Assembly: GCA_949316235.1 (NCBI GenBank)
Contig: OX438743.1
Coordinates: forward strand, 15,249,771 to 15,313,770
Direction of reading: 5' to 3'
Source of the DNA: Oegoconia quadripuncta
Lineage: Eukaryota; Arthropoda; Insecta; Lepidoptera; Autostichidae
Length of the DNA stretch: 64,000 nucleotides
Of this stretch, positions 1 to 12,800 are shown in pieces. Within the stretch, counting starts at the first letter, position 1. Each line of letters begins with the position of its first letter. The notes beneath the pieces were generated by a model that saw only the letters and a list, made by a program, of their open reading frames with translations, made no database searches and had not been told where the DNA came from. Both the position numbers and the translations under genes were made by a program.

Positions 1-453
1 GTACAATTTCCAATACCTACATCCAAACACTTTCTAAGCTCTTGAAGTTATTATTATCATTTGTTTAGTAAACCACATTTAATGTATTCCTAATTTAGTT
101 AAGTATATTTTCATTTTATAACTAGCTATCTACATGGCTTTTATTGTGCTTACATAAACTCGCAGATCGTTGAATTAATACTAAAAAAATACTTAAAATA
201 ATTTTTTGTAATGAAGACAATGAGATTCAATAATACATTATTCTATTGACCGTCTCGCTACCGTCATCTTAACAGTTAGAACTACGATTACAAACTGATC
301 TTTTTTAATATAAATTAATAACAAAAGTACAGTCAACGCCAAAAATAATTACGCAACTGGAAAAAATCTTGTAAGTAAAAAAATAAATTCTACATCCTTT
401 TAAAGAATATATTGTTTTGGCAATGACCATACAACTAATTGTCGCCGAGGCAA
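1..453 (-). other. bdg 3' UTR and flank
   Basis: AT-rich, no coding signal. A possible poly(A) signal AATAAA (minus strand, 145-140) lies about 310 bases after the bdg stop. Nothing else seen. Confidence 0.4.
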
Positions 454-892
454 TTATATCACAGAGGCAAGGCTACGCGAGTGGAGGGAACCCTCTCCGT
501 CCAACATTCCGGACATCGCGACCGTATTCGAGATGGGTTCCGCACCGCGCACCAACTGCTCATGGCTCGTAGTTAAGGCACCACCGTATTTAAAACTTCT
601 TCGCAAACTAGATCGGATACTCTTCACCGAGTCGCTTTTTCTGACGAACGAACGACGGAGGTAGTCTCTGGTTAGTGACAAGGAATTCCTCGATGCGGAA
701 GCTCTCGGTCGACTTCTGGAGTCCGTTTCGTCGGTGACTGTTATAGAGGGCGCGGCAAATACACCGCTGTATTCTGGCGGTTGAGATTCTAGGGAGATGT
801 GCTGTTCTCGATCGACCGTCTCACTCAGTGTGATGGGAGTGTGCGGAGAGTCGTCTGCTTGCAGTCCGTCCGTGCGCGTCGCCGATGTTATT
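454..892 (-). CDS. bdg: bdg terminal coding exon
   Basis: The acceptor TCTAG precedes 892 and the stop TAA is at 456-454. It codes the last ~146 residues, a hydrophilic Ser/Arg-rich tail with a third PPxY (PPEY, 780-769) and two more LRRSF motifs (660-646 and 606-592). Phase 1 base A completes an Arg codon with the preceding exon. No recognised domain. Confidence 0.8.
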
Positions 893-3800
893 CTAGAGAA
901 TAAATAATATATTTTGAGAGTTCCGGATCATAATAGCCATCTAATAAAATTTGTAGTTTCGGAACTGATGTGTAAGCTGAGACATGTAAAAGTCACAAAG
1001 GTGAATTATTAAATTTGGCTATTAGGAGAATCCATAAACTAGTATTATTATTGTTAAACTGGTCTGGAAAAATATACTATTTTGTATTTTGTAATAAAAT
1101 ACATACAGGTCAAACCCTCGTTATTTAGCTTCGCCGCAATCGGGTACAAAAAAACCAGCCTGTGTCCAATTAAAAATATTATGTGATTTAAAAGCTCACC
1201 ACACGTCTCCTGGATAGTATATACATTTTCAGAATCTTTGTGATGAATCCTTTCCTGTAGCTGTGGTTTACATTTTTGTGACGTAACCTAATTCTATGAC
1301 ACACGATGAATCTAACGTTACATAATTACGTGACGATAGGTCGTCAGAGCTCCATCCTGCTCTATCACGTGCATAACTGCATAAATCTACACCGCTCATT
1401 CCGTTTCTCGCGCACGGAATATCTTAGGTATTTCCTTTTTATTTCGTTAATGTAAATATAACATGTAATCACTTCATGTTTGGTTTAATTATCACTCAAA
1501 GTTTCATGACTCTACCTAAAATATTTACGTAATGTCAGCCATTTATTTGTGCGTTCAGGCGTAACTTTAGATTTTAATTCTATCGAGAAAATTTCATGGA
1601 ATCTTGTTTTTGAATACTTGATCACTAGAACAAGTTCTGCTTTTAATTATTAATTAATACAAAGTGAATGCTTAACGGATCGTTAATAACACTGGGCTGG
1701 TCCTAAGCCGTTTGAACCATTTAGAATACGGGGGCAGTACACAGCGACTTACCTTCGAAGCGTCCTAAAGCTCCTTCGCAATGTGTTAAGCAATCGAGCG
1801 CCTGTAGCAGTGGAGTACGACGGCGGGGGGGTGTACTTGGGGGGCGGGTCGGCGCGGGGGCGGGGGGCCGCGGGGACTGGGGGCGGGGCCATGGGGGCCT
1901 GCCCCATGCGCGGACGGTACAAGCTCTGGATACGCTGAGGGGGATAATAAAAAAAATGTACATACAATACATGCTAGTACCACAGTGTAAAGAAAAGAAT
2001 GTAGTGCCGGATGCGGGCGGCGCGCCACGCTGCCTGCGTAGCGTTACCAGAGCGTTGTTTTAAGCCGTGGTAGTAGCCGGCAGCATTGTACAACAGATTC
2101 TATCGAGCGCATATGTTTATGTTCACGTTGCCGCTACATGCGATTTGAGGTGTGAGAGCAGTGGTAGATACTTGTAACACGAGGAAATAATTTGTAAATG
2201 TGACACACGTTAGCTTTTCCGCCATGTCTATATATATGGCACGTCGCGGCAGCGTGCGACCTCGTCGGTGATTGCTCACTATTACTTTTCTTTACACTAT
2301 GCTATTATACAGTGAAAGAATTTGGTAATGACAATTAACATACACATTTTATTTTATTGGGAACAACAAACAGTTACACAATCGAATACAAAAATAAAGT
2401 AGTACAATGTGAATGATAAATCAATGTATAACACAACGCATAACGTTATCCACAGGTTACTGAGATAAAATAGATTCCTATGCAAAACATAGGCAGTGGT
2501 TGCGGTGCGGGCGAACAAAAACAGGTTTATCGCCTTGGTTTACCGAGTTTTTTTTTTAAGTAATATATTGACCACTCAAAATTTGGACAACAGATTTCTT
2601 AAATGTAAATGGAGACAGTGCTAATATTATGTCAGCCGTCAATAAACAATCATGTAAGACTATAATGGGTGTGACTACAAATTCGAATAAATACATATAT
2701 TAGTCAAAGACATGCAAATCATAAAACATTAATAGAAAATGCAGTGACAATTAAATTTCGTTCAACAAATTGGAAGAATAAATATTCATTACATTCCATG
2801 TGTAATTTTACGTGGAGACATCTGTTCAATTGTATTGCCTTTTTGTACAATAAAGCGTTTACAAACAAACAAACAAACAAACAATATTTTGAAAGAAAGA
2901 CAGAGAATTTTATTTAAACCTATCTCATGTCATAAACAATCAAGTTTGCACGCTTTTTAAAGCACAGTATGTTTGATAAATATTTATATAATCATATAAA
3001 TATATACATGCCCATTGTAAGCTGAATAAATGTTTTCTTTCTTTCTTTTTGTATCGTAATACTTGCAAATGTATAAATATAAATTCATAAAACGATATTG
3101 GTCGGCATCTTCCTCTTTGCCAGGAGGCCAACTGGAACCTCGTTATCTATTGCTGCGGCCCAGAACCAATATCCGAATATTGTGTTATGTGGTGAAGATA
3201 GAAGTAGTCGGTTGGCGTGTTAATTATCTAACTAATATTATAAATGCGTAAATTTGGATGTTTGTTTGTTGCTCAATCACGGCGAAACGGATGAACGGAT
3301 TTGGATGAAACTTGGTATAAAGGTAGAACATTCCCTGAATTAAGACATAGGATATTTTTATCCCGATAAAGTGAATAGTTCCCGCGGAATAAACAAATTT
3401 CCGCGATAAAGTCGTTCCACGCAGGCGAAGCCGCGGGCGCAAAGCTAGTTTACCATAAAATTGACAATACAAAATTTCATTTCGATTGATTGTATGGAGA
3501 CTCCGGCTTTCCCCAAAGGAAACGATCAAGAATAAAATAATTAAAGTAATTAAAACATTCACGATATTAAATACTGTACACTCTTTCTTACCAACTCGTC
3601 CGTAAAATCACTAGTTCCGTGATCCTTGTAGCACAAAAGTATAAATATTCTCTAATTAATATCGATTGTTCAAAAGTAATATATTAAAACAATTGGTATC
3701 ACTTAAACACACATACACACAGAAGCTGTGTGTATGTGTGTTTAAGTGAAGAAAAACATTTCGGAATTCAATACGGCTTCGATACCATCTGTGTAATTAC

Positions 3801-6800
3801 AACATACCACGACAAATGCAAGATTTCTCTTAACCTGATTTGCCTAATATTAGGCCCATATTTCATAATGTTGCTCAAGCGCAGATCTGCGCTTGAGGAT
3901 AGTTAGAGATGCCGCTACACAAGTTACATAAATCTATACCTTTTTAATGTCCATAAGCGGCGAGTCATAGAATATAATGATAATAATGGATATAACGAGT
4001 ATACACTGTATGGACTCGAGGAAGGATTTCAGGATAGATTCTTTGTGTTATTACAAGAAAACTTATTTGCAATGCAGTCAGAAATGCCATTATTTTGGTT
4101 TAACCGTGGTAGCCAATAGATAAAATCTTAGGACATGCTTATATGTAGACTGAAAAATTGCTGGGGGCATATATTCTCGCAAATTACACGTATAGTCAAG
4201 CAGGTAAAAGTATATCCTTGTTCCCTAGCGCGCTAGATCTATTGCATTAAACACATTAATTACTCGTATGCCTTGCAAAGAAAATCAAATTGGTACGTAG
4301 TGCATGACTAGTGTTGTCAAGACATAAAATTTCCATACCCATGGCCTGTTTCGCCTTGCTATTAACGCTATTATCCAGCGCGCTAGACTTTTAGCTGCTT
4401 TATATCAATATTAGGAATTTTTACTGTCCACACACATAAAGGAGACCAGATAAAAACTCTGTGGGTGCCTCAAACCCACGATGTAATAAACATTAATTGA
4501 GGATACATAACACACAGGTAATCAAACTTCCATTATAATGTACGGTCCTGACTCTAAATGACATATGGGTAAAGCGGTTCTTCGTTGATAGATATTTTCT
4601 TAAAATAGGTTATTTTATGCACAACAGGTTGTATCTTTACCTCAGTCACTCCTGATATTTGAAGATGAGTCCTAAGGCCACGCTCTCCAGGAAACCCCAA
4701 CTATTTGGTGGACTGCCTATCTTAGCTCAACCAGCCACAATAAATACTATCGACATAACTACTTGGTGGCAGACTTAGTAACATGATAAATTGTCAGATA
4801 TACATTTAAAAATGCGCTATCATCACCAAACAGAGCACAAAACATGTCACTGGCAATCAAACCCGCGACTTCAGTTTTGTAAACCCTATGTTTTTCAGAT
4901 TGAGCGACGGAGGCTCAATACTTTCAAGCATTACAGATATTACAGAATTCAAATTAAACACATCAGATACGGAAAGGCGTATTTCACAGAATTTCAATAT
5001 AGGACACTATAGCCCAGGGAAAATACGGTAAAAAATTAGCTTGCTAGACAATTCAGAACCGACTTATATAATTGCTATCTTATAGAGGTATATTAGAGAT
5101 GTAATTTTGAATAAAGCCTTAAAAAAACGAGAGCTTAGTCTAGATTTTGTTTTACACCCTATTTTTAATTTGTATCTTAATAACAATAAATACTAACTGA
5201 TATTTAATTAGGTAGGTAACTTATTGATGGATTAAAAACTAAGCATTACTACATTTACAACACTTTACTAAATGTTGCAAGAAAATTCCTTTTTCGGAGG
5301 TCAAACCGTATTTTCCCTAGGCTATAGTGTCCTATATTGAAATTCTGTGAAATACGCCTTTCCGATACCGCCACCTTTCTGACTTCATAATTGTCGGCAA
5401 AAGCCAACAACGTTATTATCAGGTTCAGAGCGTTTATCCAGGTATTCCATTCTCTTCGAATCGAATAAACTCGATTGTAATGAAACTTTATAAGCATAAA
5501 TCATGTAGATAGATTTAAAAAGTATATTATAGTATAGTAGTATAGTATAGTATTGAACATTTTTGAAGAAGAGTATTGAAACTGAATTAGAGCAATTTAA
5601 ATTTTTCCATAGTAACAGAAAAAATGCATTATATTTCTTTAAATTCGATATTTTGAAATGTTTTCTACTAACTTTTTAGATCGATGTATCCTGCTTATAT
5701 GTATAAAGTTTCATTACAATCGGTGTATTCATTTCGGAAAATTTGGAGTTGCAAGTTTGAATGGAATGCCGTGTGGGATAAACCCTCTTAAGGAGAAGAT
5801 GTGCTGAACACCTGATGCGACGGGACAAAGGGAGATGAACGAAAAGGGTAACTGATCACCAACCTAAACCCGATGGTCGGAAGTCATTAGATCATAAACA
5901 CATATTGGATTAGATAATGCAAGTTTCGTATCCTGCTAAATTCATTCCTACTGCAAAGGATAACGTTCCGTAGGAGGCGCCTGCTTTGAATTAGATTGGC
6001 GCATGGCGTAATTCTATTACTAAATTGAAGTCATGACCTAATAGTAGGTACTTCAAACTTCAAGCATTTATTTCAACGTAAATACATGATATCATTTGTT
6101 GAATGTCAATTCAAATCTACTGGAAATTACGATAGGGCTCAAGCATTTACTGCCAGGTAATATGTCCAAGCTACTAGGGAAAAGGGAAATCATCTGTGGT
6201 AAAAGAAGCGGTACAATGTAGCACAGTTGGTTTCATATAATTTGATGCCTTAACATTGTCTAATCCAATATATGTCGTGCATTGGACCATATTAGCAAGG
6301 AACCAGAAAGAATTACGTGATGACGAATAACCTGATATAGTGGATTGATACGGGCTGAATTTGAATGAAAAAAAAATGTCCTGGACCCTGTTTATCCTTA
6401 TTCCTTCCTACTGTGCAATGCCTTATCTAATATACATTAGTTTATAGCGCACCTCTAGTATATCCGGGGATCCTTTGCTCATGTACCGCCATGTTTGCAC
6501 GAAAGCCGTGATAGGCACCATCAGCAGAGCCCCTTGTTGCATAAACACCGCAAGTTGACGAGCCCAAATCGGCCAGTACCTGTAATGTAGAATTATAATT
6601 TTAGTAATGACATTCATTACGACTGAAGTAAAACATACAGCTTGATTCCATTCGCATGAGCGAACAGTTTATTTGTGTAGTCAGATGTGAATTATATCTT
6701 ACAGTGTGTTTGGCTCCTCCATGGCTCAATGTAAACAACACAGGGTTTACGAATCTGAGATCGCGGGTTCGATCCCCAGCGGGGTATGTGTTTAGTACTC

Positions 6801-9800
6801 GGTTTGGTTGGTGGTAGGGCATTTTATCTTCGCCTGGTTAGCTACCACCAACTTTTATCTGAAGTCTGCCGCCTTGTCAGAGATATGATAGCCAATCCCC
6901 CAAATGAGATGGGGTTTCCGGGTCAGTACGATTGCACCTTCCTTAACATCAGGTGTGACTGAGATCAAGTGCTAACCCATTGTGAATAAAAAAAACAGTT
7001 TCTATGACCTTACAAATTCATGTATTTTTGAAAAATCCAGAGTGTTTACCCATTCGTTTTCGAATACGAATAATCGTTACTTTGACATTGATTCACCATT
7101 GGTCCGATTCATCTTTAAAACTTTCAAGTCCTTGTACACAATAATCTGTGTATAATGGATAATTTGACTTTCATATGAAATTGACAACAAGCAGAAATGT
7201 GGGAAAGCGAAAATAATAGAATACAAACTGGCTCAACCAAACTCGATTTCTTGAAAGTTCGAAAATCGCACGACAGATCTATATCCTTCCTTATATTTAT
7301 ATGGATATCGCGTTACATCGGCAAGGAACGCTTAATGCGTTTAATGTTAAAGACGTTTATTCAAAAAGTAACCTATTACTGCTGTTACCCGGTTGTTTTA
7401 AGATTAGCAATGCAAGGAAGGTTACTGTATAAGTTGTTTCTATTTAATTAATTTCTCCAACAGTTGTCTATCAGTGGAAACCTCTAACTGGATTACAGTT
7501 TTTTAGTTTAAGTGATACTTTGTAAAATAACTGTTAGTTTTGTCAAGATTTTTTTTTTTTTTATGTAATCATATATCGTTATACGAAACTCATTATACGA
7601 GTGAAAGCCCATATCCTTGCAGTGGGATGTTTACGGGCTGAGATGATGTATCATGAATTCATGCAAGAAAAAGTGCAACAATATTTACCCCACAGGTTTC
7701 CTCCAGGAGTAAAGTTGACGTTGTTGACCGACGCGGAAATCCAAAACACAAATTGCCTGAAAAATTAAAGAGGTCCGATAACTTACGATTCTCACTTGAA
7801 ATTGGCGGTAGTTAGCCTGATTACACATATTTTCAAGGCATTCACATAATGCAATATTGTTTTTGCTATTTTCAAAGGTGTTTGACAGTGTTGATAGACC
7901 ACTGTTATTTAAAAATTTTGATGTTATCAAAAACAAAACTTTTTTAACTTTAGTGATTGAATTTAAAACTTTACGGATTCATGCAAAGTCGAATCAATTA
8001 CATTGGAAAAATAGGATATAGAAACTAGATCTAACTGGGGTAAAGTCAACAAACTTTCGAGTGAGGATAGTGTACCACAGTGTTCAACAATATGCCCCAT
8101 TCTATTTCTTGTTTACATTAATCATCTCCAATTTATGGTGCAGAAGTTGTGAAATAGCTGCTGTTCGCTAATTATAGTTTTTACAGTTAAAGAAAAACGA
8201 TAATGTTTTTGACAAGGCAAATAGTGGTTTTAGGTTATCTTTGCGCTATTGTTTACAGCCTATAATTAAGTTTTAAAACACCAAAAAGCATAATATGAAT
8301 ATTGTCAATGATAAAGTGGAATTTGTAAATACCGCAGTCTTTTTGGCAATCACTATATATTTCGGAACATAGATAACACTTACACACAGCAGGACAGGCA
8401 GTATGACGGTCCACGTGAAGCTCAGCAGCGCTGCCAACGTCGCGGAGAGACGGCTGCGGGCGTCGTACAGAGCGCCAACTACCACGTCCGGCGAGAATGG
8501 TCGCCCGCGCACCACGAACACGCCTATAGCTAGAGCCACTTGCACAGCGCAGTGCCACCACGACCCGACCCATACATAGTCTATGAAGTGGACTATCCTG
8601 ATGCCCGCCTGTGGGGAAAACATTTTTAGTGGCATTTTCTAACCACTAGCTGGTATCTGATTGTGCTATCGGCATATTTAAGTTCGGTGACAATGTAATA
8701 TTACGGTACCATCGAGCTGATCTGATGATGGCGCCGGGATGTAGGGCTTGGAACTCCCTGATGGCAAATGACAAGATAGATATTTGGGCTCAATGATGAC
8801 ACATGCTGACGAAGGGGTGATGATGGAGCCATACGATTGTCACTGCAATGCCTTGAAGGATTTTATGTTACTCGTAAAAAAAGGTATTTTTAATGTAGAA
8901 CTTCTTTTGTGTAACCTTCATAAGTATATTTTTAACTACCGACGTAAAAAGAGGTGTTATAGATTTGAAGGCTTGGTTTGTCTGTGCGTCTCTCTGTGAT
9001 ATTGTAGCACCTCAACTGCTGAACAGAATTGAAAGCAGTTTTTCTTTTCGAAAGTGGTATTTGCAACAACCATGATCGTAAGGAACAGTGGATTGTTAGC
9101 ATTATTTGATATAAATCGGTTTAGCTTTTCAAACAATTTTACCTACATTTGATAGTCTCTGGGGTTTACTAAATTTTCAATTTATAGTTACATAAATGAG
9201 ACCCTGAAATATATGATCAAAATCTGGAACTCACATCGGTACTAAGAAGCAACCCCATCGCCAGTCCAACCACGCAGCTCAGAAACGTGATGGTGGTCTC
9301 CCAAACTTTCAAGCCCTCAGCGTTGGTCGCCATGATGCCCGTGATCACACAGTGCCATATCGCGAGTTGTTGCGCGATACCGAACATTATCAGGATGAAG
9401 TAGAATATCACGGCCCACGCAGGCGAGAGCTGGAATCAAGAATATGAAAATTTTACCAGACGGTTGGCTTCGATGACCTGACAATGACCACGAAATAAAC
9501 ACACGGTTTGAATTGCTTACAACTGAATTCTTTGTGTGTCTGCCACTTTCGTTGACATTCAAAGCGATGGAATGAGGTTTAAGGGGCTCTTAAAGTTAAG
9601 AAGCGATTGAGTCTTCGGATGTCAGAGTAGCAGTCGTTAAGGAAAAATTAACACCATAATCGTTTTATTCTGTATCTAGCCCTCTGATAAACCTAGGCCT
9701 CTCTAAGGCTTTCCATTGGGAATGTTCGTATGTCGCATCCAGAGGCTACAGAGCTGGTTCTATCAACTGGGGGCCGTCATCCAACTATACGATACAATCC

Positions 9801-12800
9801 ACGGATTGCAACTTTAACTTATTGATTCTCAGATCTATGTTAGTTACTCCAGTTCCTCTAGATTTTCTCATTTCGGATTTCATTACGTAGAAAGCAAAAG
9901 CACCTAATCTAACTTCCGCTGTAGCCACGTTACTCAGCCGTAAATCATCACATATCGCTTGAAGACAAACCTAGATTAAGTAAACTTATATAATGCCGAT
10001 TTTCCAAGAAGCTGGGTGGATATGCATCACCAAATTTTTTATTTACCATCAAGCCGTGTTCAGATGCGAATGATTAAAGAAACAATGACAGTACCAAACA
10101 AACTACAAGTAAGGTGACAAGGGCTTAGTGACCGATCACTGTATTTGAGTAGGAAATGACGCGACTTTGACTTTATCTGTAAGGGGTTACTGCTGGTGTC
10201 ACGAGCAGTGGGGATTAATATCTTGTTTAATGTTTCTTTTGTTTGTCAAACTTTTTTATAAAAAAAAAGACCGCGGAGTACGACTCGTGTTATGAGGATT
10301 CCGTACATAACATCACCATTGGCAAACTTTAAGGTTCTTTTTATCAGAAACTGCATTGCCAGCCCTAAGGACTTCTCACCCAACAGCACCGCTGACTAAC
10401 TTTTAAAAAACACAAACTTAAACATATGTTTAGTTACCTAGACTACTTAATGATAATTATGTTTGTCTCATAATATTCAACTATTTCCGTGTTTATTCCT
10501 TCACTTACAAATATCCTTTATTGCACAAAATAATTTACAATAATTTGTCACTTGAAAGACAAGACCTCAATTTATGCTAAATTTCGAATTTGTAGGGTAG
10601 GTAAATTTTTTGATGACCTATCAGTGGGACTTAGTATTAAAATACACTTCGAAAGTCCGTATCTTTTTATTGCGTTAAACTCGAAACTTGACTTTTTTAC
10701 AGTAGTATGCGGTCGAAGATCTTAGCATTCGATATTAAATGAAAATTGATACTTCCAGTCGTTTCTGAAAAAAAGGATTTTGACACCCGGACAGACAGAG
10801 ATACAAATGGACAACAATGCGATTAGGGTTTTCCCTTTTGAAGTAAGGAACCTTAAAAAGAGCTCACCACATCTGGGGGCAGCACGGCTAGTGTCGCTGG
10901 CACAAGCTGCGTGGCAAGCTGTAAGGGCTGCCAGCCGCTGAAGGCGCGCGGATTGCTACTCCGCCACACTGTCACACCGACCAGGCTTCCATAGTGACCC
11001 ATATAGCGGACCGGCGTGGTAACCTGATTCCCTGGTAACGGCTCCGACGTTGGCCATAAAAATTGTGATGATTTTACAGACTCTGGAAATTGACAAACGT
11101 AAAATTAAAAACCTATTGCAAAATTGAGAATAGATAAATTATACTTTATGCCTCGTGGATGTTGTCAACCAATTATTGTAAGAGAAATATGTATCTTGGA
11201 ATCACACATGACTGTGCTTCCACCTACAGAACATGACATCGGTTGTCCCTCGCGACGTAGTGGTGAGAATGAGATAGTCCAAGCGAATGAACAGGACAAA
11301 TAATCTTGCGCAACATAAACGTTGTTCGCGCCTGACATGCTACGCGAGTGGTGTGATTAAAGAGGAGAGCAGTATGTACCACAAAGAATAACTTGTGTCG
11401 CAATAGCACTTATCAATCGAAACGACCACTAGTGATAATTCCGTACTAGTGTATATCCGTGCTTCAGAGGGCACCTTAAGCCAAAGCCAATTCAGAGGCC
11501 CATGGGTAGCTAGAATGGCCATCAGTAAATACCAGTACGTCAATAGCTTTAGGTCCGACAGAAACCCACAAATCCCTCTCAATCCCAATTTTAGCCCTTC
11601 TAATCTTGGCCGAGTAATTCCTAACGGAGTAGAGTATCATACAACTGTCTATTTCCGTCGATGCCGTAAAAGGCGATCAGCATAATAACTAAAGATGGGT
11701 CCCAAAAAACTGCGATAGCGGCCAGCCCACCGTGGCGATTAAAGCCAATCCTCCCATAAAAAATGGATCAGAATGACCAGACTGACTGTTATAGCCCGTT
11801 TAAGTGATGATGACTCACCGAAGCTTCCAGGTATATAGTTAAACCCGTAATTTTTCAATATCTGCACGCATGTGTTGGCTAAGAAGGACGCCAGAAGTAA
11901 TACTGCGAAAGTGAACGCCACAATACAAGCGCTCTCTCTCTGCAGGATAGCATTCGTTTTGTTTTTGGCATTTTTGTGTGACGTCAGCTGCATTATACAT
12001 GCCCCTAGCAAGCCCCACGTCAGGAATGTCTCTTGTGTAGCCGCTGACCAACTCTGAAAATAAAGCCATTGTATAACTCTCCGTTCAATGAAGGTTGAAT
12101 GAATACTAAAATATCTCTCGGCTTCGTACACAAAAAAAATTATCAACATGAATACATAGTAATCTCTACTTTATGTTCTCTTTCTTTACAATGCGTTTGC
12201 GTACGCGATTAAGCAAACAATAGACTATTTGTTTTACGCCTGCTGCAAGCAGATCAAGTCACATGAATCGTCTATACGTGTTTGTGCTCAATCAACATCG
12301 AGATATAGACATATTTATCAAGACCAGTAGTATTAAGTTTCACGTTTTTGTAAGCAATTACGTAAGCAATAGCAAGTAAACGTATATTACTATGTATAGT
12401 AACTCAGCTGACAGATATTGGCGTTGTAGATTTTAAAGTAATAAAATTAAAGAAAATGTTGCAGGTCGATAGTGACATAAAGCAGATCACTGTACGCCTT
12501 ATTAGGCATAACATTAAACCTAACTGAAACTTTCGTAGGCAGTTCATAAAGAAACAAAACAATAAAAAAAAAAAAACTAAATACACATTTATTCTACTTC
12601 GTGACATTGATATCAATTTTATTTTCGCCACAATTTTGACAAACAGGACAGTGTTCTTGTAAATTATCTTTTTACATAAATGTATTTAATTAGAAATATG
12701 TTTTTTGTGATATCACCCAACAATAATGTATGACGATTCGCCAGCCAAATATAGGCGTATTATGATCTGCCCTATACAACAATCGGCGTGCCATATTATA

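Larger units (their letters stand above)
1935..6452 (-). other. bdg 4.5-kb intron with repeats
   Basis: The intron between the TM12 exon and the first tail exon. It holds a Helitron-like fragment (3231-3449), a perfect hairpin (3699-3749), a degraded SINE (about 4614-4913) and a dispersed repeat (about 6050-6240). The rest shows nothing recognisable. Confidence 0.6.

Noticed and set aside
11449..11685. Plus-strand and overlapping minus-strand ORFs as an extra bdg exon
   Set aside because: The exons ending at 11819 and starting at 11082 already join in phase (phase 1 to 2 bases), leaving no need for an exon here, and it lacks SLC6 features.
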